64,000 bases of DNA from Streptomyces sulfonofaciens (lineage in GTDB: Bacteria > Actinomycetota > Actinomycetes > Streptomycetales > Streptomycetaceae): NCBI RefSeq assembly GCF_014656295.1, contig NZ_BNCD01000009.1, positions 124,001 through 188,000 of the forward strand, read 5' to 3'. Under the pieces are notes generated by a model. That model made no database searches, was not told the DNA's origin, and saw nothing but the letters and a program-made list of their open reading frames with translations. The position numbers were made by a program, and so were the translations under genes. Shown here piece after piece: positions 19,230-27,363 of the stretch (position 1 is its first letter; every line of letters starts with the position of its first letter).

Positions 19230-21077
19230 TCAGTCGCTGAAGCCGATCGCCAGGTAGCTCTTCTCGCCCTGGGTGATCGGAGCGCTGGCGAGCTGCCTGG
19301 CCAGGAACATCTTGCCGCCGGCGTACAGCAGTTCCGCCCTGTCGGGCACCATGCTGCTGATCGCGTCCAGCACGTTCCGCGACGCCGGGGTCTCCAGCAG
19401 CGTGGTCGCCTTCAGCGTCCCGCCGTCCAGCGAGACGATCTGCGCACCCTTGTCGTACGGACCGTCCTTGTAGGCGATGATGTTGGAGCCGTCCATCCGC
19501 AGCGGGAAGACCGTGTACCGCTCGCCGGCGTCCGCGCGGTCGCCCGTGGACTTGCCGGTGGCCAGGTCGAACGACACGATCTCGTTGGTGGTGCCGTACT
19601 CGCCGCTGCCGTCGTGCTCGTGCGTCGGCACGTACAGCTTGTCGTTGCCCACGACGATGCCGTGGCAGTCGTGGACCTTGTTGACGTCGCAGTCGTGGTC
19701 GTACTTGCCGTCCTCCAGCGTGATCTTCGAGCGCAGCTTGCCCGTGGCGTCGTCGAGCGCGAAGACGTCCGTGACGCCCGACGCGGTGATCTCGCCGGAG
19801 TCCACACCGAAGACCACGGGCTTGGTGGAGATCACCTTGGCGTTGTCGATGCCGTCGGGGAGCTTGTAGGACCACCTGGGCTTGCCGTCCGGCGCGAGCA
19901 GTTGGACGGAGATCTTCGGGTTGTCGTACTCGCCGCAGGTGCGGACCGCCACCAGTTGCTCGCCACCCCGGTAGCCGACGTCATGGCACTGGTCGCCGGC
20001 CTGCGGGATCCACTTCGCCTTGCCCGTCCTGAGGTCGAACGCGGCACCGCCGTCCGTGCTGCCGCCGACCGCGACGATGTCGCCGCTGATGCTGACCTCT
20101 TCGTAGTCGGGCTTCTGGTCGCCTAGCGTGATCTCCTTGCTCCACAGCTTCTTGCCCGAGGTCAGGTCGATGGCCGAGAGCTTGTTGCAGCGCTGGTAGT
20201 CGTCCTTGTTCTTGGGTTCGGCCGGCTGGTAGACCACCGCGGCGACACCGTCGTCGGTGACCTCGGGGGAGCCCGCGCAGGCCTGGCCGTCCAGCGGGAT
20301 CGTCCAGGACTCCTTGCCGCTTGACGTGTCGTAGCCGACGATCTCGCTGTCGCCCGCCTTGGCGTAGACGCCGCCGTGCAGCCAGGAGCCCTCGACCTTC
20401 ATCACGTCGTCCTTGGCGACCTCGGGCGAGGGCACCTGGAAGAGGACCCTGGCACGGGTGTTGGCGGGCACCTTCTCCTTGCCGCCGCCCTGCTGCCCGC
20501 CGGCCGCGTTCTTGCCGTCCCCGCCCGACGGACCGCCCCCCGACGAGTCGGCCTGGTCCTTCTTGCCGGAGTCGGACGAGGCATACCAGATGCCACCGCC
20601 GACGATCAGCGCGATGGCGACGACCGCCGCGATGACGATCGTCGTCCGGGCGTTGGGCTTTCTGCCGCCGGGGACCACGGGCTGGGGCACGGTGGCACCC
20701 GGGTACGCGCCGTAGGGCTGCTGGGCCGGGTAGCCGTACTGCTGTCCGCCCGGCGGCACCGCGGGCTGGGCCGCGACGGTGGGCTGCTGGGCGCCGCCGG
20801 GCCCCTGCGGATGGCCGTAGCCCGGCGGGACCGCGGGCTGCCCGGGCGGCGGGGGCGTCTGCGGGGGCGGGCCGGGTGGCGGCGGGGGCGGGGACGCCGG
20901 GTAGCCGTAGCCGGGGCCGGGCTCGGCGGGCCGACCGTAGGCCGGCGGGACCGGCGGAGTCGGCGGCGGGCCCTGGGGCGGGGCGGGCGGCGGGTTCTGC
21001 GGGGCGCCGAAGCCTCCCGGTTGTTCCTGCGGAGCACCGAACCCGCCCTGTGGCGGCTGGCTGGGCGGCTGGGTCAT
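19230..21077 (-). CDS. Membrane-anchored PQQ-like beta-propeller protein (paralogue 2)
   Basis: Function unknown. The 615-residue product has a Pro/Gly/Gln-rich cytoplasmic tail of about 140 residues (repeats like QPPQGGFGAPQ and GYGYP), one membrane helix near 146-166 (TTIVIAAVVAIALIVGGGIWY), a Ser/Gly linker, and a large extracytoplasmic domain built of PQQ-type blades (VGYDTSSGKESW, AIDLTSGKKLW, SFDLATGK). Cys pairs in the domain (CDVNKVHDC) could form disulfides. The same architecture follows Ser/Thr kinases elsewhere, but no kinase is here. It lies 50 bases after its paralogue in one transcription unit, ending in a hairpin. ATG start. Confidence 0.85.
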   Translation of the reverse strand: MTQPPSQPPQGGFGAPQEQPGGFGAPQNPPPAPPQGPPPTPPVPPAYGRPAEPGPGYGYPASPPPPPPGPPPQTPPPPGQPAVPPGYGHPQGPGGAQQPTVAAQPAVPPGGQQYGYPAQQPYGAYPGATVPQPVVPGGRKPNARTTIVIAAVVAIALIVGGGIWYASSDSGKKDQADSSGGGPSGGDGKNAAGGQQGGGKEKVPANTRARVLFQVPSPEVAKDDVMKVEGSWLHGGVYAKAGDSEIVGYDTSSGKESWTIPLDGQACAGSPEVTDDGVAAVVYQPAEPKNKDDYQRCNKLSAIDLTSGKKLWSKEITLGDQKPDYEEVSISGDIVAVGGSTDGGAAFDLRTGKAKWIPQAGDQCHDVGYRGGEQLVAVRTCGEYDNPKISVQLLAPDGKPRWSYKLPDGIDNAKVISTKPVVFGVDSGEITASGVTDVFALDDATGKLRSKITLEDGKYDHDCDVNKVHDCHGIVVGNDKLYVPTHEHDGSGEYGTTNEIVSFDLATGKSTGDRADAGERYTVFPLRMDGSNIIAYKDGPYDKGAQIVSLDGGTLKATTLLETPASRNVLDAISSMVPDRAELLYAGGKMFLARQLASAPITQGEKSYLAIGFSD

Positions 21078-21127
21078 GGCGTGTCAACCTCTGGGAGCGA
21101 GCGGATGGTGGAAGGGCGGGGCCGGGT

Positions 21128-23008
21128 TCAGTTGCCGAAGGCCATCATGAGCTTCTCCTGGGTCTTGTCACTGCCCGTCAGCCGGGTGGTGGAGATGTAG
21201 AAGCGCCCGTCCACGTAGTCGATCGCCTTCGAGAAGAAGCCGTTCTCGATCTCCGCGGCGCCCTGCGGGTTCTGCAGCAGCGCCTTCGGCCTGTGGTCGC
21301 CGCCGGTCGGGATCGACAGCACGGTGCCGCCCTTGTCGTACGAGGGTTCCTGGTAGGCGATGACCGCGCCGCCCTGGACCTTCATCGGGAGCATGCTGGT
21401 GTCCCCGGGCGCCTTGACGCGCCACTTCTCCTTGCCGCTGGCCAGGTTGACGGCGACGATCTCGTTGGCACCGCTCTTCGCCTCGGTGGGGAGGTAGAGG
21501 GTGTCGGCGTCGGCCGCGGTGCCCGCGCAGCCCTGGAGGTCGCGGTCGAGGATGGCCCACCCGCACTCAGGCGCGAAGCTCTCGTCGATGTCGACCTGCG
21601 AGCGGGTCGCGCTGGAGCCCGCCTTGAGCGTGCTGATGTTCCACTGCTTCTTGTCCTCGTTGGTGAGGTAGAGGACGACGGGGCTGGTGGAGTAGACCCG
21701 CGAGAGCTCCCAGCCCTTGGGCAGCTCCTTGGTCCACTTCACCTTGCCGCTGGCCGGGTCGAGCTCCTCGACGCGCTCGTGCGCGCTCTCCTGGCCGGCC
21801 GCGCAGGACAGCGCCACGATGATCCGGTCCCCGCCGGTGAAGCCGCCGGGGAAGCAGACCCCGTCGTGCTCCTCCTTCTTGGTCCACAACGCCTTGCCGT
21901 CGCTGACCCTGAAGGCGGCGCCGGACTGTGAACGGCCCACGATCAGCGTGTCCTTGACGATGGACAGCTCGATGGTGATCGTGCTGTCGAAGAGCGCGCC
22001 CTCCTCGATCTTCTTCGTCCAGCCCTTCTTGCCGGTGTTCAGGTCGATCTCCACCAGTTGGTTGCACTTGGCCGAGTCCGTGGTGCCGCTCTTGTAGGCC
22101 ACGACCACCTTGTCGCCGTCGCCGGCCTGCCGGGAGGCGGCGCAGATCGCCTGCGGCAGCGTGATGGGCGGGTAGGCCGGCGTTCCGTCGGCGACCTTGT
22201 ACGCGAGGACCTGCTTGTACGCGGCCTTGACCGCGACCTTGTCGGTGATCCACATGCCGGGCGCGTCCGCCCCGGAGCCCGGCGCGTCCGGCGCCGACTT
22301 GTACCAGAGCACCTTGTCCTCGCCGGCCTGGCGGTCGCCGTTGAGGTTGTCCGGGTCGGAGCCGTCCTTGCCGCTGCCGTCGCCGCTGCCGTCGCCGGGG
22401 TTGACGGGGGCGGAGGCGCCGGGGTTCTCGGCCGCCCCGCCGCCACCGGCCTCCTTCTTCCCGCCGCCGTCACCGCCGCTGACGGCCCAGACCACGCCAC
22501 CGGCGACCAGCAGGACGGCCACCGCGGCGCCGATGACGGCCGCGGGCTTGCCCCTGAAGGGCGACCGCCCGCCCCCGCCGCCCGGCGCGCCGGGCCCACC
22601 CGGGTACTGCGGCTGCTGCGGATAGCCGTAGCCCGGCCCCGGCTGCCCGTAAGGGCCCGGCTGCACCGGCTGCCCGTAGGGGCCCGTCGGTTGCGGCGGC
22701 CCGTAGGGGCCGGACTGCTGCGGGTAGGGTCCTGGCTGGGGCGGCTGTGCGTAGGGGTTGTTGGCCGTGGGCTGCTGGGGCGGCTGTGCGTAGGGGTTGT
22801 TGGCCGTGGGCTGCTGCGGGTAGCCGGGGGCCGGGGTCTGCTGCGGGTAGCCGTACCCGGGGCCGCCGGGCGGCGGCGGGGTGCCGGGAGCCGGCGGCGG
22901 AGGCATCTGCGGCGGCTGGTCCGGCGGCGGTGGGGGCGCGCCGTGCCCCTGCGGATCCTGTGGAGCTCCGAAACCGCCCTGCGGCGGCTGGTTGGGCGGC
23001 TGAGTCAC
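21128..23008 (-). CDS. Membrane-anchored PQQ-like beta-propeller protein (paralogue 1)
   Basis: Function unknown. The 626-residue product parallels its neighbour: Pro-rich tail opening MTQPPNQPPQGGFGAPQ with repeats (QQPTANNPYAQPP twice, encoded by a 45-bp duplication), one membrane helix (AVIGAAVAVLLVAGGVVWAV), an acidic Ser/Gly/Asp linker, then propeller blades (EIDLNTGKKGWTK, ELDPASGKVKWTK, AVNLASGKEKW). GTG start with GGGGGAG four bases upstream. The identical N-terminal start in both genes shows tandem duplication. The cytoplasmic Pro-rich tail may bind a partner. Confidence 0.85.
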   Translation of the reverse strand: MTQPPNQPPQGGFGAPQDPQGHGAPPPPPDQPPQMPPPPAPGTPPPPGGPGYGYPQQTPAPGYPQQPTANNPYAQPPQQPTANNPYAQPPQPGPYPQQSGPYGPPQPTGPYGQPVQPGPYGQPGPGYGYPQQPQYPGGPGAPGGGGGRSPFRGKPAAVIGAAVAVLLVAGGVVWAVSGGDGGGKKEAGGGGAAENPGASAPVNPGDGSGDGSGKDGSDPDNLNGDRQAGEDKVLWYKSAPDAPGSGADAPGMWITDKVAVKAAYKQVLAYKVADGTPAYPPITLPQAICAASRQAGDGDKVVVAYKSGTTDSAKCNQLVEIDLNTGKKGWTKKIEEGALFDSTITIELSIVKDTLIVGRSQSGAAFRVSDGKALWTKKEEHDGVCFPGGFTGGDRIIVALSCAAGQESAHERVEELDPASGKVKWTKELPKGWELSRVYSTSPVVLYLTNEDKKQWNISTLKAGSSATRSQVDIDESFAPECGWAILDRDLQGCAGTAADADTLYLPTEAKSGANEIVAVNLASGKEKWRVKAPGDTSMLPMKVQGGAVIAYQEPSYDKGGTVLSIPTGGDHRPKALLQNPQGAAEIENGFFSKAIDYVDGRFYISTTRLTGSDKTQEKLMMAFGN

Positions 23009-23087
23009 AGCGCTCCCCCTCTTTCACTGATGTCTCGCCTAGCCGAGGCTCGCCGCTCCCCGTAAGGCCCACCCTTCCGGCCGGGGG

Positions 23088-23107
23088 TCCGGGGGCTCAG
23101 CCCCGGA
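23088..23107 (-). terminator. Possible terminator of ABC-F gene
   Basis: Seven-base stem TCCGGGG/CCCCGGA with a six-base loop in the 249-base gap after the ABC-F stop. Short and therefore uncertain. The rest of the gap has no gene. Confidence 0.35.
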
Positions 23108-23257
23108 TGCGCACAACGCTGATTTTCGGCACGCCTGGTCGCACTCTGTTTGCGTTTCAGGCCGCCTTTCTATCACTACGGCGCGCTAGCACACCTGACC
23201 GATCCGTGTCCTGTTCCCAAGGGCGGACCCGGCCGTGATGGCTCTGTTACGCGGTTT

Positions 23258-25069
23258 TCACGCGTCCTCCGCGAGCAGGAGCCAGCGGTTCTCCAATTCC
23301 TCCCGGCGGCCCGCCAGTTCGCGCAGCTCCCCATCCCATTCGGCCACTTTCTCGAAATCGGTGGCGTTGTCGGCGATCATGGTGTGCAGGGCCGTTTCGT
23401 TTTCCGCGATCTTGTCCAACTGCCGTTCGATCCGCTGGAGTTCCTTCTTCGCGGCGCGTGCGTCCGCCGCCGAGACGGTGCGCTCCGCCTTCGCGGCGGG
23501 CTTCGGGCCGGGCGCGGGCACCACGGCGGTCTCCCGCATCCGCAGCCGCCGCTCCAGGTACTCCTCGATACCGCGCGGCAGCATCCGCAGGGTGCGATCG
23601 CCCAGCAGCGCGAACACCCGGTCCGTGGTGCGCTCGACGAAGAACCGGTCGTGGGAGATCACGACCAGGGTGCCCGGCCAGCCGTCGAGCAGGTCCTCAA
23701 GCTGGGTCAGGGTCTCGATGTCGAGGTCGTTGGTCGGCTCGTCGAGGAAGAGCACGTTCGGCTCGTCCATCAGCAGCCGCAGCAGTTGCAGCCGGCGCCG
23801 CTCGCCGCCGGAGAGGTCGCCTACGGGCGTCCACTGCTTCTCCTTGCCGAAGCCGAACGTCTCGCATAGCTGACCCGCCGTCAGCTCCCGCCCCTTGCCG
23901 AGGTCGACGCGCTCGCGCACCTGCTGCACGGCCTCCAGGACCCTGAGTCCCGGGGGCAGCTCCCGCACCTCCTGCGAGAGGAACGCGGCCCGCACGGTCC
24001 TGCCGACCACGATCCGCCCACCCGCCGGCTGGACGTCGCCGCCGCTCGCCGCGGCCTCGGTCATGGCCCGCACCAGGGAGGTCTTGCCCGCGCCGTTCAC
24101 CCCGACCAGGGCGATCCGCTCGCCCGGGCCGAGCTGCCAGGTCAGGTGCTCGATCAGCACCTTGGGACCGGCCTGGACGGTCACGTCCTCCAGGTCGACG
24201 ACGGTCTTGCCCAGCCGGGAGGAGGCGAACCGCATCAGCTCGCTGCTGTCCCGCGCCGGCGGCACGTCCTTGATCAGCTCGTTGGCGGCCTCGATGCGGA
24301 ACCTGGGCTTGGACGTCCGCGCGGGCGCGCCGCGCCGCAGCCAGGCCAGCTCCTTGCGTACGAGGTTCTGCCGCTTGGCCTCCTCGCTGGCGGCGATGCG
24401 CTCACGCTCGGCCCGCGCGAAGACGTAGTCCGAGTAGCCGCCCTCGTACTCGTGCACGGCGCCGCGCTGCACGTCCCACATCCGGGTGCAGACCTGGTCG
24501 AGGAACCACCGGTCGTGGGTGACGCAGACCAGGGCGGAGCGGCGGGCCCGGAGGTGGCCGGCGAGCCAGGCGATGCCCTCCACGTCCAGATGGTTGGTGG
24601 GCTCGTCCAGGACGATCAGGTCCTGCTCCGCGATGAGCAGCTTCGCCAGCGCGATCCGGCGCCGCTCGCCGCCGGAGAGCGGGCCGATGACGGTGTCCAG
24701 GCCCTGCGGGAAGCCGGGCATCTCCAGGCCGCCGAACAGGCCGGTCAGGACGTCGCGGATCTTGGCGTCGCCGGCCCACTCGTGGTCGGCGAGGTCGCCG
24801 ATCACCTCGTGGCGCACCGTGGCGGCCGGGTCGAGCGAGTCGTGCTGGGTGAGCACGCCCAGGCGCAGGCCGCCACTGTGCGTGACCCGGCCCGAGTCGG
24901 CCTCCTCCAGCCTGGCGAGCATCCGGACGAGGGTGGTCTTGCCGTCGCCGTTGCGCCCGACGACGCCGATCCTGTCCCCCTCCAGGACTCCGAGGGAGAC
25001 CGAGTCGAGCAGGGCGCGGGTGCCGTAGACCTTGCTCACTGCCTCGACATTGACCAGATTGACGGCCAC
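23258..25069 (-). CDS. ABC-F family ATPase (ribosome-associated type)
   Basis: Soluble twin-ATPase protein; family members act on ribosomes as translation factors or antibiotic protection proteins. The 603-residue product has two nucleotide-binding domains: Walker A GRNGDGKTT (about residues 38-46) with LSGGERRRIALAKLL and LIVLDEPTNHLD, then GVNGAGKTS with LSGGERRRLQLLRLL and LFLDEPTNDLD, joined by a basic linker, and a C-terminal coiled coil (AAKKELQRIERQLDKIAENE). No membrane segments, unlike ABC transporters. The GTG start lies five bases after AGGAG; an earlier GTG overlaps that site. Whether it is an Uup/EttA-like housekeeping factor or a resistance factor cannot be decided; the C-terminal coiled coil favours Uup-like. 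Confidence 0.92.
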   Translation of the reverse strand: MAVNLVNVEAVSKVYGTRALLDSVSLGVLEGDRIGVVGRNGDGKTTLVRMLARLEEADSGRVTHSGGLRLGVLTQHDSLDPAATVRHEVIGDLADHEWAGDAKIRDVLTGLFGGLEMPGFPQGLDTVIGPLSGGERRRIALAKLLIAEQDLIVLDEPTNHLDVEGIAWLAGHLRARRSALVCVTHDRWFLDQVCTRMWDVQRGAVHEYEGGYSDYVFARAERERIAASEEAKRQNLVRKELAWLRRGAPARTSKPRFRIEAANELIKDVPPARDSSELMRFASSRLGKTVVDLEDVTVQAGPKVLIEHLTWQLGPGERIALVGVNGAGKTSLVRAMTEAAASGGDVQPAGGRIVVGRTVRAAFLSQEVRELPPGLRVLEAVQQVRERVDLGKGRELTAGQLCETFGFGKEKQWTPVGDLSGGERRRLQLLRLLMDEPNVLFLDEPTNDLDIETLTQLEDLLDGWPGTLVVISHDRFFVERTTDRVFALLGDRTLRMLPRGIEEYLERRLRMRETAVVPAPGPKPAAKAERTVSAADARAAKKELQRIERQLDKIAENETALHTMIADNATDFEKVAEWDGELRELAGRREELENRWLLLAEDA

Positions 25070-25149
25070 CGACACTCCTGACGCGACGCTTAGGGATCGA
25101 TCGATCAGCCTCCCAGCGTACTTGTCACCGCGGGGCCCGGATGCCGGCG

Positions 25150-26052
25150 CTACCCGAGCACGGTCGCGCCCGGCGCCGGCGCCTGCGCCACGCGGGCCGC
25201 GCGGCAGGTGCCGGAGTCCAGCAGGGCGTCCGCGACGGTGCGGGCCGCGGTGGCGTCGGCGGTGAGGAAGGCCGTGGTCGGGCCGGAGCCGGAGACCAGG
25301 GCGGCGAGCGCACCGGCCTTGGTGCCGGTGGCCAGGGTGTCGGCGAGCGAGGGGTACAGCGAGAGCGCGGCGGGCTGGAGGTCGTTGCCGAGCGTGGCCG
25401 CGAGCGCCGTCGGGTCGCCGTCGCGCAGCGCCGTGAGCAGCGCCCCGGACGCCACCGGCGGCGGCACCGGCTCGTCGCGCCCGGCCGCCAGCCGGTCGAA
25501 CTCCCGGTACACGGCGGGGGTGGAGAGTCCGCCGTCCGCCAGCGCGAACACCCAGTGGAAGGCGCCGCCCACCGGCAGCTCCCGCAGCCGCTCGCCCCGC
25601 CCGGTGCCCAGCGCGGCCCCGCCGACCAGGCTGAACGGCACGTCGCTGCCCAGCGCGGCGGCGAGTTCGAGGAGTTCGGCGCGGGTGGCCCCGGTTCCCC
25701 ACAGGGCGTCGCACGCGAGGAGCGCCCCGGCCCCGTCCGCGCTGCCGCCCGCCATGCCGCCGGCCACCGGGATGTCCTTGGCGATGTGCAGGTGGACGTG
25801 CGGGACCCGCCCGGTCCGGTTCGCGAGGGCCAGCGCGGCGCGCGCCGCGAGGTTGCTGCGGTCCAGCGGCACCTGGTCGGCGCCGGGGCCCGAGCACGTC
25901 ACCCGCAGCTCGTCGGCCGGCGCGACGGTGACCTCGTCGTACAGCCCGACCGCCAGGAACACGTTGGCCAGGTCGTGGAAGCCGTCGGGGCGCACGGCAC
26001 CCACCGCGAGCTGGACGTTCACCTTGGCCGGAACCCTTACGGTCACTGTCAC
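25150..26052 (-). CDS. ispE: 4-diphosphocytidyl-2-C-methyl-D-erythritol kinase
   Basis: Phosphorylates CDP-methylerythritol in the MEP isoprenoid pathway. The 300-residue GHMP kinase has VRVPAKVNVQLAVG with the catalytic-site Lys, GFHDLANVF, the ATP loop PVAGGMAGGSADGAGALL, and LGSDVPFSLVGGAA with catalytic Asp, plus the C-terminal VSGSGPTTAFL. The GTG overlaps the rsmA stop (GTGA), so it is coupled to rsmA, a common pairing. Confidence 0.95.
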   Translation of the reverse strand: MTVTVRVPAKVNVQLAVGAVRPDGFHDLANVFLAVGLYDEVTVAPADELRVTCSGPGADQVPLDRSNLAARAALALANRTGRVPHVHLHIAKDIPVAGGMAGGSADGAGALLACDALWGTGATRAELLELAAALGSDVPFSLVGGAALGTGRGERLRELPVGGAFHWVFALADGGLSTPAVYREFDRLAAGRDEPVPPPVASGALLTALRDGDPTALAATLGNDLQPAALSLYPSLADTLATGTKAGALAALVSGSGPTTAFLTADATAARTVADALLDSGTCRAARVAQAPAPGATVLG

Positions 26053-26966
26053 TGCGCACTCCGCCTCTTCGCGGGCCGGGCCGGGTCCCCGGCGGCCCTG
26101 TCCTTCCCGCCGCCCGCCGGCGGCCGGTGCTCCGCGATCCGCGCGAACTCCGCCACGGTCAGCGCCTCGCCGCGCGCCCGCACCGGCACCCCGGCCGCGA
26201 CCAGTGCGCTCTCCGCGGCGGCCGGGGAACCGGCCCAGCCCGCGAGGGCGGCCCTGAGCGTCTTCCTGCGCTGCGCGAAGGCCGCGTCCACCACCGCGAA
26301 GACCTCGCGCTTCGAGGCCGTGGTGGCGATCGGCTCGGTCCTGCGCACCAGCGACACCAGGCCGCTGTCCACGTTGGGCGCGGGCCAGAAGACGTTCCTG
26401 CCGACCGCGCCGGCCCGCCTGACGTCCGCGTACCAGTTCGCCTTGACCGAGGGCACCCCGTAGACCTTCGAGCCCGGCGCGGCGGCGAGCCGGTCGGCGA
26501 CCTCGGACTGCACCATCACCAGGGCGCGTTCGAGGCTCGGGAAGGTGTCGAGCATATGGAGCAGGACGGGTACGGCGACGTTGTACGGGAGGTTGGCGAC
26601 CAGGGCGGTCGGCGGCGGTCCGGGCAGGTCGCCCACGTGCAGGGCGTCGGCGTGCACCAGCGCGAAGCGCGCCGCGCGCTCCGGCAGCCGGTCGGCGACG
26701 GTGCCGGGCAGGGCTGCGGCGAGGGTGTCGTCGATCTCGACGGCGGTGACGTGGGCGCCGGTTTCCAGCAGGGCGAGGGTGAGGGAGCCCAGGCCCGGGC
26801 CGACCTCCACGGCCACGTCGTCGGGGCGCACGTCCGCGGTGCGGACGATACGGCGGACGGTGTTCGCGTCGATCACGAAGTTCTGGCCGCGCTGTTTGGT
26901 GGGGCGTATGCCGTGCGCGGCGGCGAGCTCCCGGATCTCGGCGGGACCAAGTAGGGCGTCGTACAC
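26049..26966 (-). CDS. rsmA: 16S rRNA dimethyladenosine transferase RsmA (KsgA)
   Basis: Dimethylates A1518/A1519 (E. coli numbering) in 16S rRNA during small-subunit maturation. The 305-residue product contains IRPTKQRGQNFVIDANTVRR, SAM motif VEVGPGLGSLTLAL, and the catalytic NLPYN, with the C-terminal FAQRRKTLRAAL. The GTG at 26966 gives VYDALLGPAEIREL. TAGGGT lies exactly seven bases upstream, so the message is likely leaderless. A Lys/Arg/Pro/Gly-rich tail of about 25 residues ends the protein. Coupled to ispE. Confidence 0.94.
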   Translation of the reverse strand: MYDALLGPAEIRELAAAHGIRPTKQRGQNFVIDANTVRRIVRTADVRPDDVAVEVGPGLGSLTLALLETGAHVTAVEIDDTLAAALPGTVADRLPERAARFALVHADALHVGDLPGPPPTALVANLPYNVAVPVLLHMLDTFPSLERALVMVQSEVADRLAAAPGSKVYGVPSVKANWYADVRRAGAVGRNVFWPAPNVDSGLVSLVRRTEPIATTASKREVFAVVDAAFAQRRKTLRAALAGWAGSPAAAESALVAAGVPVRARGEALTVAEFARIAEHRPPAGGGKDRAAGDPARPAKRRSAQ

Positions 26967-26979
26967 AACGCCCACCCTA
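26967..26979 (-). promoter_or_regulatory. Leaderless -10 of rsmA-ispE
   Basis: TAGGGT (26974-26979 on the minus strand) ends seven bases before the rsmA GTG, the spacing that puts the transcription start on the start codon. No clear -35. Confidence 0.55.
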
Positions 26980-27141
26980 TGGTCTTCGCGCACCCGTCTC
27001 GTCCCCGCACGCCCCGCTCCCGTCCCGCGGCCCCGTGCCGGGAGGCGCGCGCCGGAGCCTCGGGGCATCCGGAGCACCCCGGGGACCCGTCCCCGGGCAC
27101 GCCGCCCGCGGCCCGCACGATCGCGCGCACACGGCAGCCGG

Positions 27142-27210
27142 CACACGGCACACGCCGCGCCCCGCACACGGCTTACGCCGCGCCCCGCACACGGCTTACG
27201 CCGCGCCCCG
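27142..27210. repeat. 23-bp tandem repeat, three copies
   Basis: Two exact copies of a 23-bp unit (27165-27187, 27188-27210; CACACGGCTTACGCCGCGC then CCCG) follow a slightly diverged copy at 27142-27164. In the gap between rsmA and the rpf gene; the gap 26967-27363 has no gene. Confidence 0.88.
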
Positions 27211-27265
27211 CGGACCTCGCCACGCTGCACACCGACACCCGCGGCACCGCGCACCGCAGCACCAT

Positions 27266-27328
27266 GCACCGCGCACCGTGCACCGCGCACCGTGCACCGT
27301 GCACCGCGCACCGCCCACCGCGCACCGC
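27266..27328. repeat. 7-bp tandem repeat, nine copies
   Basis: Nine head-to-tail heptamers of GCACCGY, with one first-base change, and further partial units on both sides. Ends about 35 bases beyond the stop of the rpf gene. Confidence 0.9.
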
Positions 27329-27363
27329 ACCGCTGGAGCGGGCCGGAGCGTGCGCCCGTGCCG

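Noticed and set aside
27142..27328. Possible CRISPR or origin iterons
   Set aside because: No spacers, no DnaA boxes or replication genes nearby, and units are very GC-rich.
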